In this document: positions 26,883 to 35,929 of the stretch, piece by piece
Numbering within the stretch: position 1 is the stretch's first letter
How the letters are laid out: each line of letters opens with the position of its first letter
From: Brevinematales bacterium
GTDB taxonomy: Bacteria > Spirochaetota > Brevinematia > DTOW01
Assembly: GCA_026415355.1 (NCBI GenBank)
Contig: JAOAHF010000015.1
Location: 6,249-49,398, forward strand
Direction of reading: 5' to 3'
Length of the DNA: 43,150 nucleotides
Notes under the pieces: generated by a model
The model's database searches: none
What the model saw: the letters and a program-made list of their open reading frames with translations, nothing else
Told to the model about the DNA's origin: nothing
Position numbers and translations under genes: made by a program

Positions 26883-27815
26883 ATGAAGATAGTTTGTTCA
26901 AAGTATGATGAGGGACACAGAGTAGATGTTGTTATATCAAAGTACGTACCATTTACTAGGAGTCAGATTAAGTCAAAGATTAGTACTGTTTATGTAAATG
27001 GGCAAATTAGAAATTTTGGATATAAAGTTAAGTTTGGTGATGTGATTGAATTTGAAGATATACAACCTGAAAAGACGTATTTAGAGCCTGAACCGATAAG
27101 TATTGAGATAATATATCAGGATGAAGATATAGCAGTTGTTAACAAGCCGTATAATATGGTAGTTCATCCTGCTCCTGGTCATTGGAGTGGTACTCTTGTT
27201 AATGCTATTCTTTACAACCTCAAGGATAGACTTTCAACAGTTGGTGGATACATAAGGCCTGGTATAGTTCATAGACTTGATAAAGAAACTTCCGGAATTA
27301 TAGTGATTGCCTTGAACGATAAGTCACATTTTAGGTTATCTTCTTTCTTCAAGAATAGGTTGGTACATAAGGAATATTGGGCATTAGTATGTGGTAAAAT
27401 ATCTGAGAGAAACTTTGTAATAGATAAACCAATAGGTAGAAATCCTAAAAATAGACATAAGATGGCAATAGTTTTGGATGGTAGAGAGGCTATTACTGAA
27501 TTTGAGGTTATAGATTGTAATGAAGAATTTTCTTTAGTTGTTGCAAGACCAATAACTGGTAGAACTCACCAAATAAGAGTACATCTCAAGAGTATAAATC
27601 ATCCTATAGTTGCTGACCCTTTGTATGGGGTTAATATCAGAGAGCATAAAGTTAAATTTAATATACCTGATGGTTTTATTCCTCTAACTTCTAGAAAAAT
27701 AGTATTTCCACATCCAAATCAAGATAAAATGATGGTTTTTGAAATTGATTTACCAATAGAGTTTAAGGATTTAATTCAAAAAGTTGGTTTACGAAATTTT
27801 AAAGTTTCTCAGTAG
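26883..27815 (+). CDS. rluD: RluA/RluD-family 23S rRNA pseudouridine synthase
   Basis: Converts uridine to pseudouridine in rRNA. An S4 RNA-binding domain at about 12-60 (RVDVVISKYVPFTRSQIK) precedes the RluA catalytic domain with NKPYNMVVHPAPGHWSGT (88-105) and the catalytic Asp133 in HRLDKETSG. GRTHQIRVHLKSINHPIVAD follows. The start is the ATG giving MKIVCSKYDEGHR; the frame extends 12 codons upstream to a TTG, but the family aligns from the ATG. About 310 residues, as in RluD. RluC-type specificity cannot be excluded by eye. It appears monocistronic. Confidence 0.92.
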   Translation: MKIVCSKYDEGHRVDVVISKYVPFTRSQIKSKISTVYVNGQIRNFGYKVKFGDVIEFEDIQPEKTYLEPEPISIEIIYQDEDIAVVNKPYNMVVHPAPGHWSGTLVNAILYNLKDRLSTVGGYIRPGIVHRLDKETSGIIVIALNDKSHFRLSSFFKNRLVHKEYWALVCGKISERNFVIDKPIGRNPKNRHKMAIVLDGREAITEFEVIDCNEEFSLVVARPITGRTHQIRVHLKSINHPIVADPLYGVNIREHKVKFNIPDGFIPLTSRKIVFPHPNQDKMMVFEIDLPIEFKDLIQKVGLRNFKVSQ

Positions 27816-27944
27816 TATATTAAGGTATTTTAGTTTAGGTTGTGCTATCAAATTTTTAAACTTCATTCTATTACTTGAATATTTGGTAGTGTTAGGTTGT
27901 TAGAGAGAAGGAAGTTTGAAAAGCTATCTTTGTCTTAATCATTA

Positions 27945-29096
27945 CTAGAATGAGAATGATTTATAAACTGATATTTCTACACTCGTATTAATGGTAGTAG
28001 AATACCTAACTGGAGTACTGAAAGATTTTTCTCTTATCTCTAATCTCTCAATAAGAAGATTGTTTTCTAAGAATATATCTTTCGTTATTTTATAGTTTCC
28101 TATTAGTTTTAGAGAAGTATATTTGTACTCTTCTTGTATTGTTTGAGGTATTATGCTAATAGATGTACTAAATTCATAATCTGATAGTTGTGTTAATGTT
28201 AAAAAGATATTTAGGGGTTCTATATTAAAGTAGAGCAAAGGTCTTAGGATGAAAGCTAAAGTTTTAGTGTGTATTTCTGCTTCTTGAAATCCTTTTTTAA
28301 TAGTTTGTCTAAGCAATAGAAAGTCTATCCCCACTCCAATAAAATCAAATATTTTACTGCCCACAGAAGCACTAATTTCTTTACCAATGAAAATATCGCT
28401 AATGTTTGTAGTCGATAGAGAAATTCTGCTTACTATGTCAGGGAAATTGATATTCGCGAACCACCCCTCATTAAAAATACCACCGCTTGAATTGTTCAGG
28501 TATTTAAAGGTAATTCCAAGATGTAGTGAACTAATTCCGATATCATAAAACGAAAATGTCGCACTTGCTCCTAATAGGAACTTTCCTGGTACGTTAACAT
28601 TTGTAGTTCTTTGTTCTATTATTTTTCTGTACTCTTCTGCTAAATTTTCATCATATTGGGGTAATTGTTCATTGACACCTTTACTAAAATCAACTACCAC
28701 TGAATCAATAGTTTCAAATATCTTTTCTGGGTCATACTCAAATTTATATGTTCTACTTAGTTTAATTTCTGCGTTAGCAACATCAATTAACTGTAACACA
28801 AGTTTGTATTCTTTGTCATTAATTTGGATTATTAGTCCGTATATTGAAAAATCAATTTTCTCTTTTATTGAGTTTTTTAGAGTGAATTCTCTAGATGTTG
28901 AGTTGGTGTTAATGTCGTATGTGTTAAATTCTCTTGATAGAATTAGTAATGAGGATTTTTTTATACTATTTGCTATGGAGCTTCCTATTTTGTCATAGCT
29001 TTCTATGTTGAATATTCCGAGTTTCCATTTGTTCTGTGAATAAGAAAGCAAATTGATGGTGAATATGAGTAAGAATGCGTAGATTGTTCTTTTCAT
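27945..29096 (-). CDS. Secreted protein, predicted beta-barrel C-terminus (pair member 2)
   Basis: Function not recognised. Signal peptide at 1-20 (LLSYSQ). Residues about 23-150 look like a TolB-N-type alpha/beta domain (KWKLGIFNIESYDKIGSSIA, then KIDFSIYGLI and LQLIDVANAEIKL). From about 170 the sequence is a run of amphipathic strands (FLLGASATFSFYDIG, LHLGITFKYL, SASVGSKIFDFIG) ending VYKSFSF with a C-terminal Phe, as in outer-membrane barrels. An AAGGAGC site precedes the ATG. It lies 16 bases after a gene of the same architecture, so the two are probably co-expressed. An outer-membrane location is inference. Confidence 0.68.
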   Translation of the reverse strand: MKRTIYAFLLIFTINLLSYSQNKWKLGIFNIESYDKIGSSIANSIKKSSLLILSREFNTYDINTNSTSREFTLKNSIKEKIDFSIYGLIIQINDKEYKLVLQLIDVANAEIKLSRTYKFEYDPEKIFETIDSVVVDFSKGVNEQLPQYDENLAEEYRKIIEQRTTNVNVPGKFLLGASATFSFYDIGISSLHLGITFKYLNNSSGGIFNEGWFANINFPDIVSRISLSTTNISDIFIGKEISASVGSKIFDFIGVGIDFLLLRQTIKKGFQEAEIHTKTLAFILRPLLYFNIEPLNIFLTLTQLSDYEFSTSISIIPQTIQEEYKYTSLKLIGNYKITKDIFLENNLLIERLEIREKSFSTPVRYSTTINTSVEISVYKSFSF

Positions 29097-29112
29097 ATTT
29101 TGCTCCTTAGAT

Positions 29113-30240
29113 TTATAATTTGTATTTGAGATTTATAAGAGTTTGTCCAAGTCCCATTTTCGTGAACAGCAAAGAAGTATCTATGTAACCTTCTCTGTTT
29201 ATTGAGTTTAATAAAAACTTCATGTTTATACCTGAAATTACATTCTCAGAGATTCCTATATCAAATGATATATTTATTCCTATGAATCTTGGCGGTGGGG
29301 TTCCTCTATTAGGTATTACTAGGTCGTCTCTGAATTCTACACCATCTACAGGTAAGTTTATAGAAAAAAGAATTAGTGGAGATAATGATAGTGAGTCATT
29401 CTTAGAGAATTTAAACTTTATTATAGGTAATGTGTACAGTTCTATGAAAGATATATTAGTTATGTTTGGTAATAAATCCCCAAGTTTAATTGAATTGTTG
29501 TATTCTGTAGTTGCTTTTGAAGGATTGAAAGTGGTTTTTTGTAGTATTATTTCAGTACCCAGCAATAAGAAACCCCTAAAAAACGATATTCCTCCTGATA
29601 GGAAAGATCCAAAGTCTCCGTGATCAAAATCTGTACAGTAAATTAACCCTACAGATCCTGAAAAATATCTTGTATCAATTTCATATCCTATGCTGAAAGT
29701 ATATCTTGGTAAGTTTCTGTGACTAAAGTTTATAGTTTGCTGAGGCAAGTTAGTTAAGAATATATATTCGATTTGTGATATTGAATATCCTAGGGATAAT
29801 CTGATACTATGTTTAGGATTTTTTTCTTCGAGGGGACTTATGTAGTCTATTTCGACAATTTCTTTGATGATTTTTTCTTGTTCTTTTGGAGGAAAAGCAT
29901 TTAGTATTTCAAAGGAAATTTCCTCTATATTGTTAATACGGATGCTTTTTATTAATCCTTTTGTTGAGAATAAAAAAACTTCATTGTTGCTTATTATAAC
30001 AAGTCCAGATATTTTTTGGTTATACATAAATGCCATAGGATCGAAGTCTTTTTCTAAACTTTCTATAATGAAATACTTTATGTTTACTTTTCTTGAATTT
30101 GCTAATTCTGTTTCAATTATCATGCAGTTTCTTGTATCATTTGTACTTGTTGGCAATACTGCTATAGTTTGGTTTTGCAAAGCAAATGTGCTTTTTAAAG
30201 TTCCTATGATTATAAAGATAGATAGTATTGTTTTTTTCAT
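29113..30240 (-). CDS. Secreted protein, predicted beta-barrel C-terminus (pair member 1)
   Basis: Function not recognised. Signal peptide at 1-21 (STFALQ). A short alpha/beta domain follows (QTIAVLPTSTNDTRNC, KISGLVIISNNEVFLFS). From about 143 it has alternating strands with aromatic belts (SIRLSLGYSISQIEYIFL, YTFSIGYEIDTRYFSG, SFLSGGISFFRGFLLLG), ending INLKYKL. The layout repeats that of the next gene, though I see little direct identity, so an old duplication or shared fold is possible. First gene of the pair. A dyad (ATATTCC/GGAATAT) lies at 30254-30273, just upstream of the start. Confidence 0.66.
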   Translation of the reverse strand: MKKTILSIFIIIGTLKSTFALQNQTIAVLPTSTNDTRNCMIIETELANSRKVNIKYFIIESLEKDFDPMAFMYNQKISGLVIISNNEVFLFSTKGLIKSIRINNIEEISFEILNAFPPKEQEKIIKEIVEIDYISPLEEKNPKHSIRLSLGYSISQIEYIFLTNLPQQTINFSHRNLPRYTFSIGYEIDTRYFSGSVGLIYCTDFDHGDFGSFLSGGISFFRGFLLLGTEIILQKTTFNPSKATTEYNNSIKLGDLLPNITNISFIELYTLPIIKFKFSKNDSLSLSPLILFSINLPVDGVEFRDDLVIPNRGTPPPRFIGINISFDIGISENVISGINMKFLLNSINREGYIDTSLLFTKMGLGQTLINLKYKL

Positions 30241-30426
30241 ACGGAGAAAAATTATATTCCCCCTTAGGAATATTATGATTTAAATTTGATTCGAAATCAA
30301 GTTTATGAACTTCAGAAGATGTTGTTCTATTAGAATTTTATAAGTGTAAACTCTGTTATTCTTTTTATGATCTATTTTTAATATGAGTTTATTTTGCTAA
30401 ATTATAGGTAATACTAAAATTCATAT

Positions 30427-31434
30427 CTATTTATTGACTAAGTTTATGGGTTTACTATTTAGAAAAGATTTTATATTATCGACAGTAGTTTGAGCTATTC
30501 TTCTGACGGCTTCGATACTATTGAATGCGTTATGTGGTGTGAACACTACATTTTCTCTATGTAGCAGTATATTGCTTTGGACTGCTGTTATGAGTTTTGA
30601 ATAGTCTGAAGGGTTTGTTAGAATTGTATCTTCTTTCATAAGGCTTTCTTCTCCTTCTATTACATCTAATCCAACTCCTGCTATTATACCTTTATTCAAA
30701 CCATATATAAGTGCATCATTATCAATAAGTCCGCCTCTTGATGTGTTTATTATGATTACTCCTTTTTTCATTTTCTTAACAGTTTCTATATTTATTATGT
30801 GATGTACTTCTGGGAAGTAAGGTATATGTAGAGATATTATATCTGATGTTGATATAAGTTCTTCGAAACTCACGTACTTGAATCCTAATAAACTACTCAT
30901 AAGTGTATTTGGGTTTTTATCATAGGCAACTACTTCCATATCAAATCCTAGAGCCATTTTTATTACATGAAGTCCTATTCTACCTGTGCCTATTATTCCT
31001 ATTCTTTTACCTTTCAAATCAAATCCTCTTAATCCTTCTATGGAGAAGTCTCCTCTTATTGTTCTGACATAGCTTTTGTGAATGTTTCTTGATAAAGATA
31101 ATATTAGAGCAAATGTATGTTCTGCTACAGTATTTTCTCCATAGTTTGGTACGTTTGATACGGCTATTCCCTTTGATTTTGCGTAACTGTAATCAATATG
31201 ATCAAAGCCTGTGGATCTTGTTGTTATAAGCTTTAGTTTTGGGAGCTTATTTATTATATCGTTTGAAACTTTTGAATATATGAAGGTTGATATAACTTCA
31301 GCCTCTTTATAAGTTTCAACAGATACTTCTTGGGCCGTTTGTTTGAAGAATTTGATTTCATTACCTTTTAGCTCTTTTTTGTAAAATGACTTTTCCCAAT
31401 CTTCCTTTATTTCGAACATTACGATTTTAGCCAT
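30427..31434 (-). CDS. D-isomer 2-hydroxyacid dehydrogenase (D-lactate dehydrogenase-like)
   Basis: NAD-dependent oxidoreductase of the D-LDH family. The NAD motif GTGRIG is at 149-154 after KGKRIGII. Catalytic residues are in place: Arg233 in NTSRGGLID, Glu262 in GLDVIEGEE, and His301 in FTPHNAFN. The STGFDHID and NYGENTVAEH blocks fit lactate- rather than phosphoglycerate-specific members. The length of 335 residues is typical. It is divergent from ppdK across 163 bases, and with pyruvate phosphate dikinase suggests pyruvate handling in fermentation. Exact substrate (lactate, hydroxyisocaproate, glyoxylate) is not certain. Confidence 0.85.
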   Translation of the reverse strand: MAKIVMFEIKEDWEKSFYKKELKGNEIKFFKQTAQEVSVETYKEAEVISTFIYSKVSNDIINKLPKLKLITTRSTGFDHIDYSYAKSKGIAVSNVPNYGENTVAEHTFALILSLSRNIHKSYVRTIRGDFSIEGLRGFDLKGKRIGIIGTGRIGLHVIKMALGFDMEVVAYDKNPNTLMSSLLGFKYVSFEELISTSDIISLHIPYFPEVHHIINIETVKKMKKGVIIINTSRGGLIDNDALIYGLNKGIIAGVGLDVIEGEESLMKEDTILTNPSDYSKLITAVQSNILLHRENVVFTPHNAFNSIEAVRRIAQTTVDNIKSFLNSKPINLVNK

Positions 31435-31542
31435 ATATTACCTCTCAAATTCATAATTAATTTATGAGATTATTGTTCAACTTTTCAACATTTTTAACTT
31501 AGTGTCCTAGGAAGTCTAAGGTAACCTAAATTTGATAAACTA

Positions 31543-31592
31543 TTGATAAAAAACTTTTTGGATTTAAAATATATCCTAGAATTACTAGGAGG
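31543..31592 (+). promoter_or_regulatory. Promoter and ribosome binding site of ppdK
   Basis: TTGATA (31543-31548) and TAAAAT (31565-31570) are 16 bases apart, followed by AGGAGG (31587-31592) five bases before the ATG. A palindrome TCCTAGGA sits at 31505-31512 upstream, within the region shared with the divergent dehydrogenase gene. Confidence 0.5.
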
Positions 31593-31597
31593 TATTT

Positions 31598-34264
31598 ATG
31601 GCTAAGAATAAAAAATATGTTTATTTCTTTGGAAAAGGTAAGGCTGAGGGAACAGGAAAAATGAAAGATATACTAGGGGGTAAAGGTGCTGGTCTCGCTG
31701 AAATGACAAATATAGGGTTGCCAGTTCCGGCTGGATTTACTATTTCTGCTGAGGTTTGTGATTACTATTATAAAAATGACAGAAAGTATCCAGAAGGATT
31801 AATTGAAGAAATAGAAGAGCATCTGAGAAGGCTTGAGGAAACTACGGGTAAAAAATTTGGAGATCCAAAAAATCCTCTTCTTGTATCTGTTAGATCAGGT
31901 GCTGCTGTATCTATGCCTGGTATGATGGATACTATACTGAATCTAGGTCTAAATGATGAGAGTGTTAAGGGATTAGCTGAGTTGACTAATAATCCAAGGT
32001 TTGCATATGATGCCTACAGAAGGTTTATACAGATGTTTGGAGATGTTGTATTAGGAATAAATAAAAATGAATTTGAGGAAATTCTCGAAAATAAGAAGAA
32101 GCAAAAGGGGGTACATCTTGATAGTGAGTTAAGCGCAGAGGATTTAATAGATATTGTTGAAAAATATAAGGAAGTTTATAAAAAACATGGATTTGTGTTT
32201 CCGCAAGATCCTAGGAAACAACTCGATATGGCTATAGAAGCTGTGTTTAAATCTTGGATGAATGAGAGAGCTATAAAATATAGAGAGATAAACGAAATTA
32301 GGGGATTACTTGGTACTGCTGTTAATGTGGTTGAGATGGTATTTGGTAATATGGGAGAAGATTCAGGAACGGGTGTTGGATTTACTAGAAATCCTAATAA
32401 TGGAGATAAAGAATTTTATGCAGAGTTTTTGCCTAATGCTCAAGGTGAAGATGTTGTTGCGGGTATAAGAACTCCGATGAAGATAGATGAGCTCAAAAAG
32501 AGGCTTCCCGAAGTTTATGATCAACTTATTAAGGTTGCTGAGCTACTTGAGAGACACTATAAGGATGTTCAAGATATTGAATTTACTGTTGAAAGAAAGA
32601 AATTATTTTTATTACAAACTAGATCTGCTAAAAGGACAGGATTTGCTGCAGTTAGAATAGCTGTTGATATGGTTAAGGAAGGTATAATAACAGAAGAAGA
32701 AGCTATAATGAGAGTTCAACCTTCTCATATAGATCAATTATTACATCCTATGATTGATCCTTCTGAGAAGTACGATGATAAAGTTATAGTGAAAGGGCTT
32801 CCAGCGTCGCCAGGTGCTGCTACTGGACAAGTTGTATTCTTCGCAAAAGATGCTGAAGAATGGACTAAAAAAGGTAAGCAAGTTATACTCCTAAGACCAG
32901 AAACTTCTCCTGAAGATATTGGTGGAATGCATGCTTCTAAAGGAATACTGACTGCAAGAGGAGGGTTAACATCTCATGCCGCTGTGGTTGCTAGAGGTAT
33001 GGGTAAACCTTGTATTGTCGGATGCGAAGACTTGATTGTTGATGAAAAATCTAAAGTAGCTAAAACAAAAGATGGCAGATATACTATAAGAGAAGGTGAT
33101 TGGATAACTATTGATGGTAAAACTGGTTATGTAATTCAAGGTCAATTAAAACTTACAAAAGGTGAAATAACAGGTTATTTTGCTGAGTTTATGAGTTGGG
33201 TTGATAAATATAGAAAGTTAGGTGTTAGAGCAAACGCAGAAACCCCAGAAGATGCTAGGAAAGCAAGAGAGTTTGGTGCTGAAGGAATAGGACTTGCTAG
33301 GACAGAGCATATGTTCTTTGGGCCTGAAAAGGAAAGAATACTATACTTTAGAAGTATGATTATTTCTGATACCTATGAAGATAGAGTTAAGGCACTTGAA
33401 AAGCTTAAAGAATTTCAGAGAAAAGATTTTGAAGAACTGTTTGAAATTATGGAAGGTTTACCTGTCACTATAAGGTTACTTGATCCACCATTACATGAGT
33501 TTTTGCCACATGAAGAAGAACAAATGAAAGAAGTTGCGAAAGAGCTTGGTGTACCAGTTGAGAAAATAAAAACTAGGTATGAACAACTTAAAGAGTTTAA
33601 TCCAATGTTGGGATTTAGGGGGTCTAGACTTGCGGTTGTGTATCCAGAGATATATGAGATGCAGATAAGAGCGATTTTTGAAGCTGCATGTAATTTGAGG
33701 AAGAATGGTAGAAATGTTATAGTTGAGATAATGTTACCTATAATAAGTGAATTGAAAGAATTCACTCTCTTGAAGAAAAGACTTGAAAAAGTTGCTAAGG
33801 AGACTATGGATAGAATTGGAATAAATATTGAATACAAGTTTGGTACTATGATAGAGGTACCAAGAGCTGCATTGACTGCCGATGAGATTGCGAAAGAAGC
33901 AGATTTCTTCTCATTTGGTACTAATGATTTAACTCAGATGACTTATGCTTTCTCAAGAGATGACATAGGTAAATTTATAGACGCTTATAAAAACTCAAAT
34001 ATACTTGAAGATGATCCTTTCAAAACATTGGATACTAAAGGAGTAGGAGAACTTATTAGAATAGCGATAAATAAAGGTAGAAGTGTAAAACATAATCTTA
34101 AAGTAGGTATATGTGGTGAGCATGGAGGTGATCCAAGATCAATTCAATTCTGTTATGAGGTGGGTATGGATTATGTAAGTGCTTCTCCCTACAGAGTTCC
34201 TATTGCAAGATTAGCTGCAGCACAGGCTACTGTAAGTGGTGGTAAAGCGAAACACAGTGATTAG
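31598..34264 (+). CDS. ppdK: Pyruvate, phosphate dikinase
   Basis: Interconverts ATP, pyruvate and phosphate with AMP, PEP and pyrophosphate. The N-terminal ATP-grasp domain begins KDILGGKGAGLAEMTNIGLPVP-like and has SVRSGAAVSMPGMMDT. The swivelling phosphohistidine domain has GGLTSHAAVVARGMGKPCIVG with catalytic His460. The C-terminal TIM barrel has GLARTEHMFF, FGTNDLTQMTYAFSRDD and the catalytic Cys839 in GICGEHGGD. The length of 888 residues is that of bacterial PPDK, and no PEP-synthase features are seen. It is monocistronic with a terminator 56 bases on. In anaerobes it often runs towards ATP formation from pyrophosphate. Confidence 0.98.
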   Translation: MAKNKKYVYFFGKGKAEGTGKMKDILGGKGAGLAEMTNIGLPVPAGFTISAEVCDYYYKNDRKYPEGLIEEIEEHLRRLEETTGKKFGDPKNPLLVSVRSGAAVSMPGMMDTILNLGLNDESVKGLAELTNNPRFAYDAYRRFIQMFGDVVLGINKNEFEEILENKKKQKGVHLDSELSAEDLIDIVEKYKEVYKKHGFVFPQDPRKQLDMAIEAVFKSWMNERAIKYREINEIRGLLGTAVNVVEMVFGNMGEDSGTGVGFTRNPNNGDKEFYAEFLPNAQGEDVVAGIRTPMKIDELKKRLPEVYDQLIKVAELLERHYKDVQDIEFTVERKKLFLLQTRSAKRTGFAAVRIAVDMVKEGIITEEEAIMRVQPSHIDQLLHPMIDPSEKYDDKVIVKGLPASPGAATGQVVFFAKDAEEWTKKGKQVILLRPETSPEDIGGMHASKGILTARGGLTSHAAVVARGMGKPCIVGCEDLIVDEKSKVAKTKDGRYTIREGDWITIDGKTGYVIQGQLKLTKGEITGYFAEFMSWVDKYRKLGVRANAETPEDARKAREFGAEGIGLARTEHMFFGPEKERILYFRSMIISDTYEDRVKALEKLKEFQRKDFEELFEIMEGLPVTIRLLDPPLHEFLPHEEEQMKEVAKELGVPVEKIKTRYEQLKEFNPMLGFRGSRLAVVYPEIYEMQIRAIFEAACNLRKNGRNVIVEIMLPIISELKEFTLLKKRLEKVAKETMDRIGINIEYKFGTMIEVPRAALTADEIAKEADFFSFGTNDLTQMTYAFSRDDIGKFIDAYKNSNILEDDPFKTLDTKGVGELIRIAINKGRSVKHNLKVGICGEHGGDPRSIQFCYEVGMDYVSASPYRVPIARLAAAQATVSGGKAKHSD

Positions 34265-34319
34265 TTGACTATAACTACAAGTAAATAATCTTGTTAGAGG
34301 ATTTGATAAAATTGTAGTT

Positions 34320-34345
34320 AGGGGGATACAAATCCCCCTTGTATT
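34320..34345. terminator. Bidirectional terminator between ppdK and the cbiN-like gene
   Basis: An 8-bp stem (AGGGGGAT/ATCCCCCT) with four-base loop lies between convergent genes. On the plus strand it is followed by a T-rich tail, so it should end ppdK transcription; it also ends just at the 3' end of the minus-strand gene. Confidence 0.8.
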
Positions 34346-34659
34346 TACTTTTTTTCCTTTGAAAAAATTACTCTTGAGTAGTATCCTATCAAGAAACCTG
34401 CTATTGCTGAGAGTAGAGAGAAAGCTAGCAGTATTAGATCTCCTTCCAGTTCGATAAATGGTTTTGGTTCTTTACCTTTTTCTGAGGCATACTTTTCTAT
34501 TACTATTTCATCTAATGCTCCCCATTTTTCTTTTTCTTCATCTCCAGGTTTCATATCTACTGTTTGAGTTTCTTTTGTGACTTGGTATGTGTACGACTGT
34601 GTAAAACTGAAAACTATCATAAATGATAGTATGGCTAGTAATATTTTTAGCTTTTTCAT
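34345..34659 (-). CDS. CbiN-like small subunit of a cobalt/nickel ECF transporter
   Basis: A 104-residue membrane protein: signal-like helix at 1-22, a polar periplasmic stretch, and a second helix at about 72-93. The order WGALDEIVIEKYA, then PFIELEGDLILLAFSLLSAIAGFLIGYY, echoes CbiN/NikN (GGADGxAExxI, PxxGExESLLFALQAxxGAGxxGYY). Family assignment is by this pattern and by position directly behind cbiM. CbiN assists CbiM in taking up Co2+. An AAGGAGG ribosome binding site overlaps the cbiM stop codon. CbiQ and CbiO are not in the window. Confidence 0.7.
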   Translation of the reverse strand: MKKLKILLAILSFMIVFSFTQSYTYQVTKETQTVDMKPGDEEKEKWGALDEIVIEKYASEKGKEPKPFIELEGDLILLAFSLLSAIAGFLIGYYSRVIFSKEKK

Positions 34660-34671
34660 ATTTCAACCTCC

Positions 34672-35394
34672 TTATTTTGATTCAACTATAGGATCTATGT
34701 ATTCTTTTGCTCTATTTATAAACATATTTATAATTACACCGGCTACTATTCCCTCAACTATAGATACTGGTAATTGTATAGGTAAAAACATACCAAACAG
34801 TGTCATCCAAACATTCAGTAATGTTTCATTACCATGAAACTCAAGAGCTAGTTGTAATGCTGTTGTAAGGTATGTGGATATATCTGCTGAAAATCCTGCT
34901 ATAAACCCTGCTACTATGTATGGTAGTTTTATCAGTCTTGATAATTTATAAAGACCAAATGCTACAAATGAACCTACTACAGCCATTGAAAATACGTTTG
35001 CTCCAAGTGAAGTTATACCACCATGTCCCATAAATAATGCTTGGATTAATAGTGTTATGAAACCTAGAAATACAGATACTATAGGGCCTAGTATTATGCT
35101 TGAAATACCAGTAGCAGCAGGATGAGATACCGATCCAGCAACTGGTGATGGAATGGCAAGTGATGTTATCAAAAAAACAAGGGCTCCTATTAGTGCTAAT
35201 ACTGCTATATAGTTTGGTTTGCTTTTTAAATTATTGATGACTATTATTAAAGACCATACAACAAAGGGTAATGCAAAAACTATCCATAATAAAACCCAGT
35301 TTAGGCTTAGTATACCTTCCGCTATATGCATTGAGTAGCCTATCTGGGATAAGAGTAGTATCATTATGATTGTATAATAAAACTTCTTTAGCAT
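34672..35394 (-). CDS. cbiM: Cobalt/nickel transport membrane protein CbiM/NikM
   Basis: Substrate-binding membrane component of an energy-coupling-factor transporter for Co2+ or Ni2+. A signal-type N-terminus is followed by MHIAEGIL; in CbiM/NikM the mature Met-His N-terminus binds the metal, which fits cleavage right after GYS. There are six or so further helices, with SHPAATGISSIILGPIVSVFLG and FMGHGGITSLGANVFSMAVVG as family blocks. The start is set at the second ATG (MLKKFYY), nine bases after GGAGGG; the ATG two codons earlier would leave only three bases. The ribosome binding site lies in a hairpin. Choice between Co and Ni cannot be made here. Confidence 0.9.
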   Translation of the reverse strand: MLKKFYYTIIMILLLSQIGYSMHIAEGILSLNWVLLWIVFALPFVVWSLIIVINNLKSKPNYIAVLALIGALVFLITSLAIPSPVAGSVSHPAATGISSIILGPIVSVFLGFITLLIQALFMGHGGITSLGANVFSMAVVGSFVAFGLYKLSRLIKLPYIVAGFIAGFSADISTYLTTALQLALEFHGNETLLNVWMTLFGMFLPIQLPVSIVEGIVAGVIINMFINRAKEYIDPIVESK

Positions 35395-35400
35395 ATCCAT

Positions 35401-35431
35401 ATACCCTCCATAAGGATATTATGGAGGATAT
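35401..35431 (-). promoter_or_regulatory. Hairpin covering the cbiM ribosome binding site
   Basis: A perfect 9-bp inverted repeat (CCTCCATAA/TTATGGAGG) with a five-base loop lies at 35405-35427, extended by three more pairs after one mismatch. In cbiM mRNA its 3' arm contains the GGAGG site, so the fold would hide it. On the plus strand the same hairpin is followed by a T tract (to about 35444) and could act as a terminator. It could also be a repressor-binding dyad. Confidence 0.6.
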
Positions 35432-35523
35432 TTTATTTTTTTTTCAATATGCTTTTTGGTTTATTTCTGAAATTTTAATGCAGTGTATGAGTTGTATATA
35501 ATTAATTAAGACTTGGAGGTTTT

Positions 35524-35928
35524 ATGATTAGTAATCCTGATAGATACAAAAGTAGGAGATTTGATATATATGGGGTTGATAAGATAGATGTTGATATTCT
35601 TGAGACGTTTGAATATGAGTATCAAGGTAAACCTATAGAGATTATCATAACTACTAATGAATTTACATCGGTTTGTCCTTGGAGTGGATTACCTGATTTT
35701 GCCACTCTAACAATAAAGTATATTCCTGACAAGAAATGTGTGGAATTAAAGTCTTTAAAATACTATTTACATTCTTACAGGAATGTTGGTATATTCTATG
35801 AACATGTAGTTAATAGGATACTTGACGATTTGGTTAAACTTGTTGAGCCTTTGAAAATGGAGATAGAGGCTAAATTTACTATAAGGGGTGGATTACAAAC
35901 AACCGTTAGAGCTGAGTATAAGAGGTAG
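35524..35928 (+). CDS. queF: NADPH-dependent preQ0 reductase QueF
   Basis: Reduces the nitrile of preQ0 to the amine of preQ1, a precursor of queuosine in tRNA. Single-domain (unimodular) form of 134 residues. The catalytic Cys51 is in [15 protein letters not shown] with Asp58 behind it. The NADPH-binding motif [14 protein letters not shown] is at 74-87, and Glu93 follows in FYEH. A TTGGAGG ribosome binding site lies just before the ATG. The next gene starts one base after its stop. It continues the pathway of queC in this window. Confidence 0.96.
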   Translation: MISNPDRYKSRRFDIYGVDKIDVDILETFEYEYQGKPIEIIITTNEFTSVCPWSGLPDFATLTIKYIPDKKCVELKSLKYYLHSYRNVGIFYEHVVNRILDDLVKLVEPLKMEIEAKFTIRGGLQTTVRAEYKR

Positions 35929-35929
35929 T

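Noticed and set aside
33415-33837. Minus-strand 140-codon frame inside ppdK
   Set aside because: It is antisense to the conserved C-terminal domain of PPDK and has no start signal.
34672-35523. Cobalamin or NiCo riboswitch before cbiM
   Set aside because: The leader is short and lacks the cobalamin box and the multi-helix NiCo core; only one simple hairpin is visible.
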